A DNA stretch of 64,000 nucleotides from Mycolicibacterium helvum (GCF_010731895.1 NZ_AP022596.1:6336812-6400811); one strand, 5' to 3'; positions 1 through 8,947 are shown, numbered from the stretch's first letter. Notes: generated by a model from the sequence alone, not told the origin. Numbers and translations: made by a program.

Positions 1-777
1 GACAAGCTCATCGCCCATCAAGCCCGTCTGCTCAAGGCCCCGCGCATCGCCGAGCACTACCACCGGCTGGCCGAACAGGGCCGCGACGCCGGCTGGTCAC
101 TGGAGGACTACCTCGGAGCAGTGCTCGCCGTCGAGTCCAATGCGCGTGCGGAATCCGGAGCGCGGCAACGCATCCGATACGCGGGATTCCCGGCGATCAA
201 GACGATCACCGACTTCGACTTCACCGCCCAACCCGCCGTCGACCGCGCTCAGATCGCCCGCCTGGAAGCCGGCGGCTGGCTGGCCGAAGCTCGCAACATC
301 GTCCTGCTCGGCCCACCGGGCACCGGCAAAACGCATCTAGCCACCGCGCTGGCGATCGCGGCCGCCCACGCCGGGCACCGCGTCGCTTTCGCCCCGGCCA
401 CCGGTTGGATCACCCGCCTGGCCGAAGCACACCGAACCAACCGCCTCGAGGCCGAACTGCGCAAAATCAGCCGCTACGGGCTCATCGTGATCGACGAGGT
501 CGGCTACATCCCGTTCGACACCGAAGCGGCCAATCTGTTCTTCCAGCTGGTCTCCACCCGATACGAGAAGTCTTCGATCGTGCTGACCTCCAACCTGCCG
601 TTCTCCCGCTGGGGACAGGTCTTCGGCGAGGCCACCATCGCCTCGGCGATGATCGACCGGATCGTGCATCACGCCGACGTCATCGCCCTCAAAGGTGCCA
701 GCTACCGCATCAAACACACCGCGATCGAGTCCCTGCCCTCCGTGGAAGCCGATCGTCAGGCAGACTCAACCCCGTAA
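1..777 (+). CDS. istB: IS21-family helper ATPase IstB (5' end outside window)
   Basis: AAA+ ATPase that helps the IS21-family transposase IstA choose its target. The frame is open from base 1, so the start lies before the window. Visible motifs are Walker A (GPPGTGKTH) and Walker B followed by sensor residues (LIVIDEVGYIPF), then the family's usual 'LTSNLPFSRWG' segment. About 259 residues are present, close to full IstB length (~250-260), so little is missing. The partner istA is expected immediately upstream, outside the window. Family assignment is firm; which IS is not determined. Confidence 0.93.
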   Translation, partial: DKLIAHQARLLKAPRIAEHYHRLAEQGRDAGWSLEDYLGAVLAVESNARAESGARQRIRYAGFPAIKTITDFDFTAQPAVDRAQIARLEAGGWLAEARNIVLLGPPGTGKTHLATALAIAAAHAGHRVAFAPATGWITRLAEAHRTNRLEAELRKISRYGLIVIDEVGYIPFDTEAANLFFQLVSTRYEKSSIVLTSNLPFSRWGQVFGEATIASAMIDRIVHHADVIALKGASYRIKHTAIESLPSVEADRQADSTP

Positions 778-779
778 AC

Positions 780-826
780 CTGCTCATTTTTCAACCGGAG
801 CAGGCTGCTCAGGATTCAACCGGAGC
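780..826. repeat. Two 22-bp direct repeats at the IS21-type end
   Basis: Two near-identical 22-bp copies lie at 780-801 and 805-826, right after istB. Each begins CTGCTCA and ends TTCAACCGGAGC. Multiple short direct repeats near the termini are typical of IS21-family ends, where IstA binds. The exact IS terminus and target duplication cannot be fixed without the other end. Confidence 0.6.
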
Positions 827-921
827 CGACAACCGTTCGGGGTCTGGGATGACAGTGGCCGGCTGACCTGAAGTTTTGCTTGCGAATCGGTCGGAATTTG
901 AACACTAAAGCGAGGTCGTAG

Positions 922-990
922 GGTGCGCGGGTCGCCTATGTCCGCACCGTGAAGACGGCCTCGGGGACGGCAGCGGTGCAGGGCGTGTGA
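922..990 (+). pseudogene. Possible remnant of a transposase N-terminus
   Basis: An in-frame stretch reads VAYVRTVKTASGTAAVQ and then stops at 988-990. This resembles, from memory, the opening residues of IS1634-type transposases. Nothing downstream continues the protein. It sits in the roughly 370-bp interval after istB (778-1145), which otherwise shows only the IS end repeats and a 35-codon open frame at 987-1094 that I do not recognise. Confidence 0.3.
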
Positions 991-1145
991 TCCTGGTGGC
1001 CCGCACCAACACAGGCGAAGTCAACGTGACCACCGCATACGCCGCGACATTCTCAGCCAATAGCTATATCGACAACATGCGAAACGCGATCTAATGAAGG
1101 TGATCGGGACCAATAAGGGCAGCGAGTGGGCGGCGCAAAAAGCAT

Positions 1146-1865
1146 ATGAACCCCGCAAATATCGCGACAGCGATCGTCGCTGGACTGACCCTCATTACGA
1201 CTTTGGTCATAGCCTGGCGACAACACCATCGCCTGCAGAAGGCCTACCTCGTGTTGGGTCTGACTCTTGGGAAAGTGAACGACGGCCAGCTCATAGTCCA
1301 CACCTCCCTTGACAATCGTTCCATGTTCAAGAAGCACATCCATGCGGTTCAACTACTTGTCTGCCCGTATGACGAAAAACCCGAGGACGCGGCGAACATT
1401 TTATGGCCGAAGCCGCCTAAGACGCTGACGGACATGCGCGACATAGCGAACACTGATCGATCGAGTCCTCTGCTCGATGAGGAGCGAGTGTGGCTGCCGC
1501 TTGACTATTACACCGTGGATAATCTCTGGGTTGCTGACGAAATCCTCACCTACGACGCGGTCATCAACGTCAGCAAATTCAAGCCAGGCAAGGCCTACAG
1601 CGTCAGACTGGTTTTGGTCGGACCCGAGCGACTGACTCGCACCAAGCCGTACAACATGCTGTACGACGCCGTTCGCTGGGTTGGCTCCAAGCTGTACCGC
1701 GGCGTTCGCAGGGTTTTTTTCCTGCCCATCGACCAAACTCCTCTCCCCAAAGGCGCCCGGTATCCTAATCCCGACGCCGGGTTGTACCGCGTGGTTCATA
1801 GGTCATTTGTCTGTCCCTCGACAACCTCCGTTGCCGTCGACAACGCTCATGCACCGAACATTTGA
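1146..1865 (+). CDS. Membrane-anchored protein of unknown function
   Basis: 239 residues. One N-terminal hydrophobic segment (about residues 5-23, NIATAIVAGLTLITTLVIAW) is followed by a basic stretch, suggesting a single membrane anchor with most of the protein on one side. The remainder is soluble-looking with no motif I recognise. The next gene may start at an overlapping TTGA, which suggests translational coupling. Base composition is less GC-rich than the core genes, in line with acquired DNA. Function unknown. Confidence 0.6.
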   Translation: MNPANIATAIVAGLTLITTLVIAWRQHHRLQKAYLVLGLTLGKVNDGQLIVHTSLDNRSMFKKHIHAVQLLVCPYDEKPEDAANILWPKPPKTLTDMRDIANTDRSSPLLDEERVWLPLDYYTVDNLWVADEILTYDAVINVSKFKPGKAYSVRLVLVGPERLTRTKPYNMLYDAVRWVGSKLYRGVRRVFFLPIDQTPLPKGARYPNPDAGLYRVVHRSFVCPSTTSVAVDNAHAPNI

Positions 1866-2194
1866 GCAACTCGGCGCACTCGAAGCTAGATAGCTCGGGT
1901 ATGACAATTGGCACGCAGTCACCGAAAATAGCTGCTTCAATTTCGACCATGGAATGGATCCAGTTCGGCGAGAACGAGTACGGTACGCCGACATCCGAGG
2001 ACGGTACGTCCTACATAGTTCACAAGGGTGCCGGGCAAGAGCGATGGGAGGTTCTCCAACACCTCGGCTGGCCTAAGCCAAGAAAATTCCTCGAACCGCC
2101 TCCACCAGGCGCAAGGACGGTCACGCGTTACGCATCAACACTGGAGGAAGGCCAAGAACTTGCCGAACGGATCGAGCGCGATCGAACCCACTGA
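1862..2194 (+). CDS. Hypothetical protein
   Basis: 110 residues if begun at the TTG that overlaps the upstream stop codon (TTGA). An ATG at 1901 (MTIGTQSPKIAAS...) is an equally reasonable start and gives 97 residues. The protein is acidic and polar, with a proline run (EPPPPGAR) and no recognised domain. It probably forms a two-gene unit with the membrane-anchored protein upstream. No function can be assigned. Confidence 0.45.
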   Translation: MSNSAHSKLDSSGMTIGTQSPKIAASISTMEWIQFGENEYGTPTSEDGTSYIVHKGAGQERWEVLQHLGWPKPRKFLEPPPPGARTVTRYASTLEEGQELAERIERDRTH

Positions 2195-2570
2195 CCCTGA
2201 CAGTCGTGGTGGCGAATCAGGCCCCAAAGACACAATCGACTTCCTGATCATTATCGCCCCGGGATTAGCCTGGCCCTGCTCTTTCGAACTATTTTTCAGT
2301 CGCCAAATATGTGAACAGCAGACGACCACGATCCGAGCGCGGCCTCTTGGTTATGAGCTACGCACCGGGCGTTTTCGTCGCTACGCCAGATTCCATAACC
2401 ACTGGTCAATCGGTTGCTTAGGTCCGCTCAGTACCGCTGGGTCCCATCCGTTTGGGCCAGTTTCGCAGCGTTGTGTTCCCAAAAGTGTTCTCAATCTGGG
2501 CCTTACCCCGGCCCGTCCAGACCAGGCGCCTTCCGGCAGGCCAACGCAGCGACTATTCCAACTGGAGCCC
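2195..2570. other. No supported gene
   Basis: About 375 bases between two open frames. Open frames exist on both strands but none has protein-like composition or a good start. I see no RNA gene, repeat or IS end here. Confidence 0.4.
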
Positions 2571-3075
2571 ATGAACTTCAGCGTCGCGCTCTCCAAGAAG
2601 CCTTACAAGGAAGTCTGGGACGGACCGGCCCTCTTTGACAAAGATGGTTCCCTCTGGATCGGCCGGGAGCCATTCGTATCCGCCCGGCCACTGGGAGAAG
2701 ATCACCGTCACGGCCTTGGGCCAGGGGCCGTTGTCCGTTTGCAATCGGCAAGCTCAGTACGACTCGATGGTCGCTCAGTTTGCGGATCAAAAGTTGAGGG
2801 CTGAGCCGGCCACAACCGACATCTATTTTGAGATCGAGACTAGTGACGGCCAGCTGATCCAGCGGCGAGGAACACCCACCTTCAGTGGCGAGAGTCTGGA
2901 CGTCGACGATCAGCAGTGGCCCGCAGGCCGCTGGAAGCGTCTGACGGTTCATCCGTCGGGCTGGGCGCCGCCGAGGACCGCGACACCCTCTAGTGCTCCA
3001 CGCCCGAAAGGTTTGTCGTCGTGGACCACACAACGCGTCGCTAGCCCTTCGTCGAATGAAGGTATGGCCCAATAA
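2571..3075 (+). pseudogene. Frameshifted hypothetical gene with two related W-rich segments
   Basis: Reading from ATG 2571 gives a plausible protein ('WDGPALFDKDGSLWIGREPF'), which then turns into low-quality sequence. The +1 frame from about 2672 continues sensibly ('YPPGHWEKITVTALGQ') to a stop at 3075. The two halves look like one gene with a one-base shift near 2675. The segments 'PPGHWEKITVT' and 'PAGRWKRLTV' look like two copies of a short repeat about 80 residues apart. No family recognised. The shift could be real or a sequence error. Confidence 0.4.
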
Positions 3076-3172
3076 TGCCGTGGATTCCGCGGCCAACACG
3101 TACTCCTTCCGTACGACATCAGCAGGGGTGCATTAGCAAGCAAGGATCAGCGCAAGTACGCCTGACTGTCTA

Positions 3173-3361
3173 TTACTGCTGAGCTTGCTCGACATCACCT
3201 GGTTCCTTGTTTATCGGTTTCTTCTTAGCGGTATCGATGATCGTCAGGTTAGGGTTCTCAATAGGCTCATCGGATCCGATTGCGCCGCCAGCATTTACGA
3301 CGCCAACTCCAACGATGACGAGGTCTGAATCGGTGTCGTTGGAGTATTGATACTTAGTCAT
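3173..3361 (-). CDS. Small acidic hypothetical protein
   Basis: 62 residues with coherent composition: MTKYQYSNDTDSDLVIVGVG, then a glycine-rich turn and a lysine/glutamate-rich tail. The sequence AAAGGGA lies just before the ATG as a possible ribosome-binding site. The style resembles short accessory or minor structural proteins of mycobacteriophages, but that is only a resemblance. It stands alone on the minus strand between plus-strand genes. Confidence 0.5.
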   Translation of the reverse strand: MTKYQYSNDTDSDLVIVGVGVVNAGGAIGSDEPIENPNLTIIDTAKKKPINKEPGDVEQAQQ

Positions 3362-3440
3362 TCCCTTTAATGTGTTTCAACGCTTTGAGTTTGCCAATAG
3401 CGATCGAATAATCAGTTGCGCTACATGAGACACTGGTCGA

Positions 3441-4289
3441 ATGCTTGAGACTGAAGCACTAGAGACTGGGGTATGGCAAGCGTTCGATGGTTGGCTGACC
3501 ATCTTTAACGACACGCTAGAACTCACCGCGGCGGTACCGCACGCGTTCAAGTATGTCGTCGATTCTGTGGACACGGATAAGTGGGCACATATCAACCGCA
3601 TACTCGGCATGATCGCCGGTCAAACCTATGACGCCTGTAAGAACGTCATCGACCGCGAGCATGAGACGCTCCACGTCCTGTGCCTTCTGGCCTCCTGGGG
3701 TGCATTCGAAGCGTTCATCGAGGAGGCAACGAAAGCCGCCTTGCGAGCAGAACCCGCACTCCTCGCAAAGCCTGAGTTCGCCAGAACAACAAGGAAAGTG
3801 GCAGAGAAGAATCTATCCCCGGACGACAGTCGGGAGGAGATCATCGACAAAGTTGTGAACGGCCAGCGCGGGCCGCTGACCGAGGACGGCGACGGCAAAT
3901 ACGAAGACCAACTGCGACTCGCCGACCTCGGGGATCAGGTCCCGCGTGACCTCGCGAAGGCGCTCATGGAGGCGCAGCAGGTCCGCAATGTCTGGGCACA
4001 CAATAGCGGGCGGGCCGACGACGTGCTGATGAGACAAGCGCCTGGACTCGGGGTCCAGATCGGAGACACGGTCAAGGTCGACCTAAAGATGCTCGGGACG
4101 TACATCCTGGCACAAAACACCTACGCCACAATCATCATCAACCGCTTTCGCAGTAAGCACGGGCTGCCAGCGATGGAATGCCACGGCGGCGTGAACATGT
4201 TCAAGTCATCTTTTGACCAACTGTATCCTAGCGCTCTATCTGCCTATGAGCTGCAGAAAAGCGTAAAAGCGGAACGGAGGCAGAAATGA
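3441..4289 (+). CDS. HEPN-like protein, first of a tandem paralogous pair
   Basis: 282 residues. The key feature is RNVWAH at residues 182-187, an R-x4-H motif of the kind forming the RNase active site in HEPN-superfamily proteins. It sits in a helical context (EAQQVRNVWAHNSGRADD). An upstream helical block (LLASWGAFEAFIEE, ~82-95) is also seen in the neighbour. The next gene starts at an ATGA overlap and carries a closely similar core, so the two are tandem paralogues probably made in equal amounts. HEPN proteins are common toxins in abortive-infection and toxin-antitoxin systems. The family is inferred from the motif and predicted helices, not from a search. Confidence 0.65.
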   Translation: MLETEALETGVWQAFDGWLTIFNDTLELTAAVPHAFKYVVDSVDTDKWAHINRILGMIAGQTYDACKNVIDREHETLHVLCLLASWGAFEAFIEEATKAALRAEPALLAKPEFARTTRKVAEKNLSPDDSREEIIDKVVNGQRGPLTEDGDGKYEDQLRLADLGDQVPRDLAKALMEAQQVRNVWAHNSGRADDVLMRQAPGLGVQIGDTVKVDLKMLGTYILAQNTYATIIINRFRSKHGLPAMECHGGVNMFKSSFDQLYPSALSAYELQKSVKAERRQK

Positions 4290-4984
4290 GCGAGGATGAC
4301 TCAGCCGTCGATCCGGCACAGCTGGCGTTCCAACGGTTTACAGAGCTGATAGGTGAATTTACGCATTTCAGCGTGTCTGCCTTTGGTGGAATCAAATTGG
4401 CTAACGACGCCCATAACTTGGGGCGCACTATCGGCATGCATGAAAAGCCGCGCAAAGATACAGGAGCCCAATTCGAATATCTTCGCGGTCTGATGCTCCT
4501 CGCGCTATGGGCAGGGTTCGAAGCATTCTTCGAGGATTTCTGCAAGGGAGTGCTGATGCGGACAATCTCAGCGCAGGAGGCTCAGTCTCAGTACGTCAAG
4601 ATCTTCAACAAGTCGCGGTCAAAGCGAAAGACCTCACTAACCAAGTTCGAGGCAATCCTCGAGCCACTTGCTCGTCATGGCGACATACCGCCCAACCTAC
4701 TCACCGCGTTCAAAGAAGCCGAAGCCATCCGAAATATCTGGGCCCACAACGCAGGCCGCGTCGATGAGAAGTTCCTTCACGATGCACCTGGGCTTGAGCT
4801 GACCCTCGGCGACAAAGTCAACATGGACGTGGACCAGTACATCAAATACATCCAAGCGATCTCGATGTACTCCATAGTGATCAGCACGCGGGACACGATC
4901 GCACTCGGATACGCCGCGCTTCCAGAGGATTACATGGGGGACGGCCAGTTCAGGGCTGACTACGCCACGCTGTTCTGTTCTTAG
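4286..4984 (+). CDS. HEPN-like protein, second of a tandem paralogous pair
   Basis: 232 residues, starting inside the stop codon of the preceding gene (ATGA) with GGAGG upstream. It shares with that gene the block LALWAGFEAFFED (~72-84), the R-x4-H motif RNIWAH (149-154) and the tract after it (APGLELTLGDKVNMDV versus APGLGVQIGDTVKVDL). The N-termini differ. Two divergent HEPN proteins in one operon could form a heterodimer, or one could restrain the other; the sequence does not decide. Both keep R and H, so neither is an obvious dead copy. Function unknown, toxin or defence role inferred. Confidence 0.65.
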   Translation: MSEDDSAVDPAQLAFQRFTELIGEFTHFSVSAFGGIKLANDAHNLGRTIGMHEKPRKDTGAQFEYLRGLMLLALWAGFEAFFEDFCKGVLMRTISAQEAQSQYVKIFNKSRSKRKTSLTKFEAILEPLARHGDIPPNLLTAFKEAEAIRNIWAHNAGRVDEKFLHDAPGLELTLGDKVNMDVDQYIKYIQAISMYSIVISTRDTIALGYAALPEDYMGDGQFRADYATLFCS

Positions 4985-5268
4985 ACCCGGTTCGGAATGA
5001 GGTACGGGAGGGTCAGCGTCAGATGACCTTCCTCTGTGATCACGCCCTCGGATCGCGGTAGAACGCCGAGTTCAAACCGCATTGACTGGCCGAGTGCGAT
5101 CTGCCGGCGAGTGGTCGGCTCGGGTACGCGAAACTTGTTCATCAAGGCGTACTTCACCGTCGATGAGTCGTAGCCACCATCAACTCCCCTGGCTTCCACC
5201 AAATCTCGAATGTCAGTAGTCGAGAAACGTGCTAACCCAAAGTCCAGGAGTGGAAATCGACTTGGACT
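4981..5268 (-). pseudogene. C-terminal fragment of a gene cut by the IS256 insertion
   Basis: An open minus-strand frame runs without a start from the left end of the IS256-family element (5268) to a stop at 4981, about 95 codons. The composition is protein-like (FSTTDIRDLVEARGVDGGYD ... LTLTLPYLIPNRV). Its 3' end overlaps the convergent HEPN gene by four bases. I read it as the tail of a gene whose 5' part was removed when the IS arrived, because no matching part is seen beyond the IS. Family not recognised. Confidence 0.5.
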
Positions 5269-6654
5269 GGGACTGTGGATTTAACGGTGTTTCGGGCCTG
5301 ACACGCTGAGCGATGCTCGGTGAGAAAGGTGCCGTGATGACGACACTGGACGATGTGGCGAAGAAGAAGGCGGTTGAGCAGTCCGCGGAGCAGAAGGCTG
5401 CGGTCGAGCTAGTCCGGCTGGCCCGGGAGCAGGGCCTGTCGCTGATCGGGCCTGACGGGTTGCTCAAGCAGCTGACCAAGACGGTCCTGGAGACCGCTCT
5501 CAATGAGGAGATGACCGAGCATCTCGGTTATGAAAAGAACGACCCGCCCGGGGCGGGGACGGGCAACGTCCGTGACGGCACCCGGACCAAGACGGTGCTG
5601 ACCGACACTACCGGCGCAGTCGAGCTCGAGGTGCCGCGGGATCGGGCCGCGACTTTTGAGCCGCAGATCGTCAAGAAACGTCAGCGCCGGCTCTGCGGTG
5701 TCGACGAAGTCGTACTCTCGCTCTACGCGAAAGGGCTGACTACCGGGGAGATTTCGGCGCACTTCGCTGAGATCTACGGTGCGTCGGTCTCGAAGGAGAC
5801 GATCAGCCGGATCACCGACAAGGTGATTGAGGAGATGAACGACTGGGCGGTGCGACCCCTTGATGAGACCTACGCCGCCGTGTTCATCGACGCGATCGTG
5901 GTGAAGGTCCGCGACGGCCAGGTCGCCAACCGCCCCTTCTACGCCGCGATCGGAGTGACCCTCGGCGGGGAACGCGACATCCTCGGATTGTGGGCCGGCA
6001 TCGGCGGGGAGGGCGCCAAGTTCTGGATGAGCGTGCTCACCGACCTGCGCAACCGCGGCGTCAAGGACACGTTCTTCGTCGTCTGCGACGGCCTCAAGGG
6101 ACTGCCCGAGGTGGTCGGCAACGTCTGGCCACAGGCCATCGTGCAGACCTGCATCATTCACCTGTTGCGCAACACGTTTCGGCTCACTTCCCGTAAGTAC
6201 TGGGACGAGATCAAGCGGGACGTGAAGCCGATCTACACCGCAGTCAACGCTACCGCGGCCCGTGCGGCGTTTGACGAGCTGGCCGAGAAATGGGGGCAGC
6301 GCTACCCGGCAGTGATCCGATTGTGGGACAACGCCTGGAACGAGTTCATCCCGTTCCTGGACTACGACGTGGAGATCCGCCGAGTGATCTGCTCGACCAA
6401 TGCGATCGAGTCGCTCAACGCCCGCTACCGCCGCGCGATCAAGGCCCGCGGACACTTCCCGTCCGAGCAGGCCGCCCTGAAGTGCCTTTATCTGGTGACC
6501 CGATCTCTAGACCCGACCGGCGTCGGCAGGGCACGATGGACGATGCGGTGGAAACCTGCCCTGAATGCGTTCGCAATCACCTTCGGCGACCGATTCCCGG
6601 CAGCCGAAACCTACTGATGAAAACCGCCGGAAACACCGTTAACGAGATAGTCCC
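5269..6654 (+). mobile_element. IS256-family insertion sequence
   Basis: The transposase gene is framed by imperfect inverted ends. The left end begins GGGACT at 5269 and the right end reads AGTCCC to 6654; both contain TTAACGGTGTTTC about 12 bases inside. Total length near 1.39 kb fits the family. I find no 8-9 bp target duplication (left flank CTTGGACT, right flank GTGCCAGT), so insertion was probably followed by a deletion or recombination on one side. It separates a truncated gene on the left from a truncated integrase on the right. Confidence 0.85.
5313..6617 (+). CDS. IS256-family transposase (mutator type)
   Basis: 434 residues, or 427 from the ATG at 5334-5340, which follows a GAGAAAGG-like site. 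It is a DDE transposase: the first Asp is in 'VFIDAIVVKVRDG', the second in 'FVVCDGLKGLPEVV', and the Glu in 'ICSTNAIESLNARYRRA', the strongly conserved family signature. Full length with no frameshift, so probably functional. It moves the surrounding IS by copy-out circularisation, as known for the family. Confidence 0.95.
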   Translation: MLGEKGAVMTTLDDVAKKKAVEQSAEQKAAVELVRLAREQGLSLIGPDGLLKQLTKTVLETALNEEMTEHLGYEKNDPPGAGTGNVRDGTRTKTVLTDTTGAVELEVPRDRAATFEPQIVKKRQRRLCGVDEVVLSLYAKGLTTGEISAHFAEIYGASVSKETISRITDKVIEEMNDWAVRPLDETYAAVFIDAIVVKVRDGQVANRPFYAAIGVTLGGERDILGLWAGIGGEGAKFWMSVLTDLRNRGVKDTFFVVCDGLKGLPEVVGNVWPQAIVQTCIIHLLRNTFRLTSRKYWDEIKRDVKPIYTAVNATAARAAFDELAEKWGQRYPAVIRLWDNAWNEFIPFLDYDVEIRRVICSTNAIESLNARYRRAIKARGHFPSEQAALKCLYLVTRSLDPTGVGRARWTMRWKPALNAFAITFGDRFPAAETY

Positions 6655-6858
6655 GTGCCAGTAGGAACTTGGGGGTGAGACGGATGAGACGTATTGGTGT
6701 AAGCGTAATGGAGACAGGGAGTTTGGGACGCCTTGGCATGTATGAATGTGTGGCGCGATGGGCAGATCATGACGATGGAGAGCGTTGGATAAAGGACATG
6801 AGGGTAGGAACAAGAGCTGCTGTCCCAACGCAGGACGTCTGCGTGACGGCGACATCGA

Positions 6859-7887
6859 ATGGCGCCGATGATCGACGCATTGGTCATTCTTCGGCTCGAA
6901 GGGAAGCCCGTCGCGCAACGGGAAAGACGGGGTCGACGCTCAGCCGAGGTGCTCGCATTCCTCCGCAGCCACCCCGAAGGGGCGCAGTACTCGGATATGT
7001 ATGCCGCTCTGGGCAATTCGGGTATAAAGGCGCTGGATCGTCTGGTGGCAAGCGGCGACATGCTGAAGCCAGCCCGAGGCCGTTACGTCGCGACACAACC
7101 GGCGGATCCTCAGCGCCCGAAGGTCCCCGGCGGAGTCACAGCGCGAACGGTGGTGAGCATGCTGGTTGTCCTGTCAGCGGCGCTCGACGATGCGATGAGA
7201 CAGGGCTTAGTGACCCGCAACGTCGCACGCATGGTCAAGCGTCCAGCCATCAAGCACCACGAGATGGCCACGTGGACACCTCAACAAGCGACGCAGTTCC
7301 GGGACCACATCCGAGATGATCGACTGGCAGCATGCTGGCTGCTGACCCTCCTAGGGCTGCGGCGATCAGAAATCCTGGGACTGCGGTGGTCTGATGTGGA
7401 CTTCGATGTGGGCACGGTGACAGTGGCCCGGGGGCGCGTTGTCGTCCAAGGTGTTGGAACGGTGACAGGTGATCCCAAGTCGAAGCGATCACGGCGCGTG
7501 CTGCCGATGCCTCCCGACATCTTCGCCGCATTACGCACGTTTAAGGTTCAGCAGGCCGCTGAGCGGCTCGCGTTCGGGAACGGTTACCAAGACAGCGGAC
7601 TGGTTGCAGTCAACGAGAACGGTTCACCGATTCGACCAGAAACCTACTCGTCGGAATTTGCGCGCCAGTCGAAATCTGCTGGGGTGCCTGCAATTCGGCT
7701 ACACGACGTCCGCCACACAGCTGCAACCATGCTGCTCGACGGTGGCACCACCGCGATCGCGACTGCGAAGTGGCTGGGCCACGATCCTGCCATCACACTG
7801 CGGGTGTACGGGCACGTCTATGACGATGCTTTGGCGGCGGCCGGCGACGCACTGATGGGTCGGACTCGTGCGACCGAACTGCGATAG
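6859..7887 (+). CDS. Tyrosine integrase of element A, N-terminally truncated
   Basis: 342 residues. The catalytic domain is complete: R168 (LLGLRRSEI), H282-x-x-R285 (LHDVRHTAAT), H308 (WLGHDP) and Y317. It lacks roughly 130 N-terminal residues present in the second integrase of this window, namely the arm-binding domain and part of the core-binding domain. An in-frame stop lies just upstream (6844-6846), and the IS256 element ends 204 bp before the start. Residues 27-78 form a winged-helix-like insert, also seen in the other integrase. It belongs to the element whose att core is at 11304-11353. Probably inactive. Confidence 0.8.
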   Translation: MAPMIDALVILRLEGKPVAQRERRGRRSAEVLAFLRSHPEGAQYSDMYAALGNSGIKALDRLVASGDMLKPARGRYVATQPADPQRPKVPGGVTARTVVSMLVVLSAALDDAMRQGLVTRNVARMVKRPAIKHHEMATWTPQQATQFRDHIRDDRLAACWLLTLLGLRRSEILGLRWSDVDFDVGTVTVARGRVVVQGVGTVTGDPKSKRSRRVLPMPPDIFAALRTFKVQQAAERLAFGNGYQDSGLVAVNENGSPIRPETYSSEFARQSKSAGVPAIRLHDVRHTAATMLLDGGTTAIATAKWLGHDPAITLRVYGHVYDDALAAAGDALMGRTRATELR

Positions 7888-8040
7888 ACGGGGCACGCTG
7901 GATGGCTGATAGCGAAGAATCAAGGGCCGCACGTGACTCTGAGGCGCTCCGAAATACAGCCAGCACAGGAGTAATCAGTTACGACCTTTGACTTCACCAT
8001 GTGGCAGGCAACGTGTCATGTAACCGTTACGATGCCCGAC

Positions 8041-8388
8041 ATGACTCGGGGAAGCGCGACGTGGGCACTGTGCTGGTTCTTCGCCGTCATCGGCGTGATC
8101 GCAGTATCGATCGGCATAGTGTTCATCGTCGCCGTTCCGATATCAGCGAGCGACAGCGACGGATTAACGTTGTCGTGCGGCACCACCATGAAAATCGACG
8201 AACAATCATTTGATCGATACGCCGAGATGCGACTCTCGAACCCGGACCCGTCAGGTCCGCCGCCTGACTGCGTCGGAGCAATCAGGACGCGACGCACATG
8301 GGCCATCACCACCGCGGGGGTCGGCGCCGCACTCCTCGTGTCAGCATTAGCGTTAGGGCGGAGCTCTAGACGGGCTGACGCTGTTTGA
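8041..8388 (+). CDS. Small two-TM membrane protein
   Basis: 115 residues from ATG 8041 (MTRGSATWALCWFF). Two hydrophobic helices are clear: about residues 8-35 (ALCWFFAVIGVIAVSIGIVF onward) and 86-105 (WAITTAGVGAALLVSALALG). The polar loop between them contains two cysteines that could pair. A start at 7999 is possible but less convincing. It lies between the integrase of element A and the protease/HEPN cassette and is transcribed toward that cassette. Function unknown. Confidence 0.55.
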   Translation: MTRGSATWALCWFFAVIGVIAVSIGIVFIVAVPISASDSDGLTLSCGTTMKIDEQSFDRYAEMRLSNPDPSGPPPDCVGAIRTRRTWAITTAGVGAALLVSALALGRSSRRADAV

Positions 8389-8410
8389 TCCCTAGATGGA
8401 AAGTCGACCG

Positions 8411-8947
8411 CTACGCCGAGCCGATGGCTAGATTCGCCGACGCAATGGGTTTGGACGTGTAGGTCCGCCCGCCGCTTTCTACAGTCGCGATGATGCGTTG
8501 TCGGCGTGGATCGATCACTCCGCTGGCGGCGGACAGCGCGCGGATATTTACGACGCCGGTGAAGAACGTCGCTTCCGCGCCGGGTGCGATGTCGTGCGGG
8601 ACCGACGGGCACCCCAGTGGGTCGTCAACGGAGACAAACGAGGTGCGGGCGGGGTCGGCTCTTAATGCCCACTTCGCGACGTGGAAAGGTGCGCGTCCCG
8701 CGTTGACGATGTTGACGCCGACGACAAACTGCCCGCCCTGTGGAAACTGCGAGATGGACGTGCGGAGCGACTCCCGTACGTCGCGGCTCGCGTCGTTCGT
8801 CAGCAATCCGCCGCCGTAGTGGTAGCCGACGACCGGTGTCAGCTTGGGCCGCGCGCCCTGCATGAGGAAGGTGTACACCTGCCAGGTCAACGAGGAGACG
8901 GCAACGCCGAACCCCAGTAGACCGAGTATGAACGCGGCGATGGTCAT
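8411..8947 (-). CDS. Membrane-anchored partner protein of the HEPN cassette
   Basis: 178 residues. One N-terminal transmembrane helix (TIAAFILGLLGFGVAVSSLT, ~2-21) is followed by a soluble beta-rich domain with a Gly-rich tract (GYHYGGGLL). The start codon overlaps the stop of the HEPN gene (ATGA), so the two are translationally coupled. The soluble part ('VGVNIVNAGRAPFHVAKWALR') resembles small immunoglobulin-like or anchored sensor domains, but I cannot name a family. It probably tethers the system to the membrane or acts as its restraint or target. That role is inference. Confidence 0.65.
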   Translation of the reverse strand: MTIAAFILGLLGFGVAVSSLTWQVYTFLMQGARPKLTPVVGYHYGGGLLTNDASRDVRESLRTSISQFPQGGQFVVGVNIVNAGRAPFHVAKWALRADPARTSFVSVDDPLGCPSVPHDIAPGAEATFFTGVVNIRALSAASGVIDPRRQRIIATVESGGRTYTSKPIASANLAIGSA

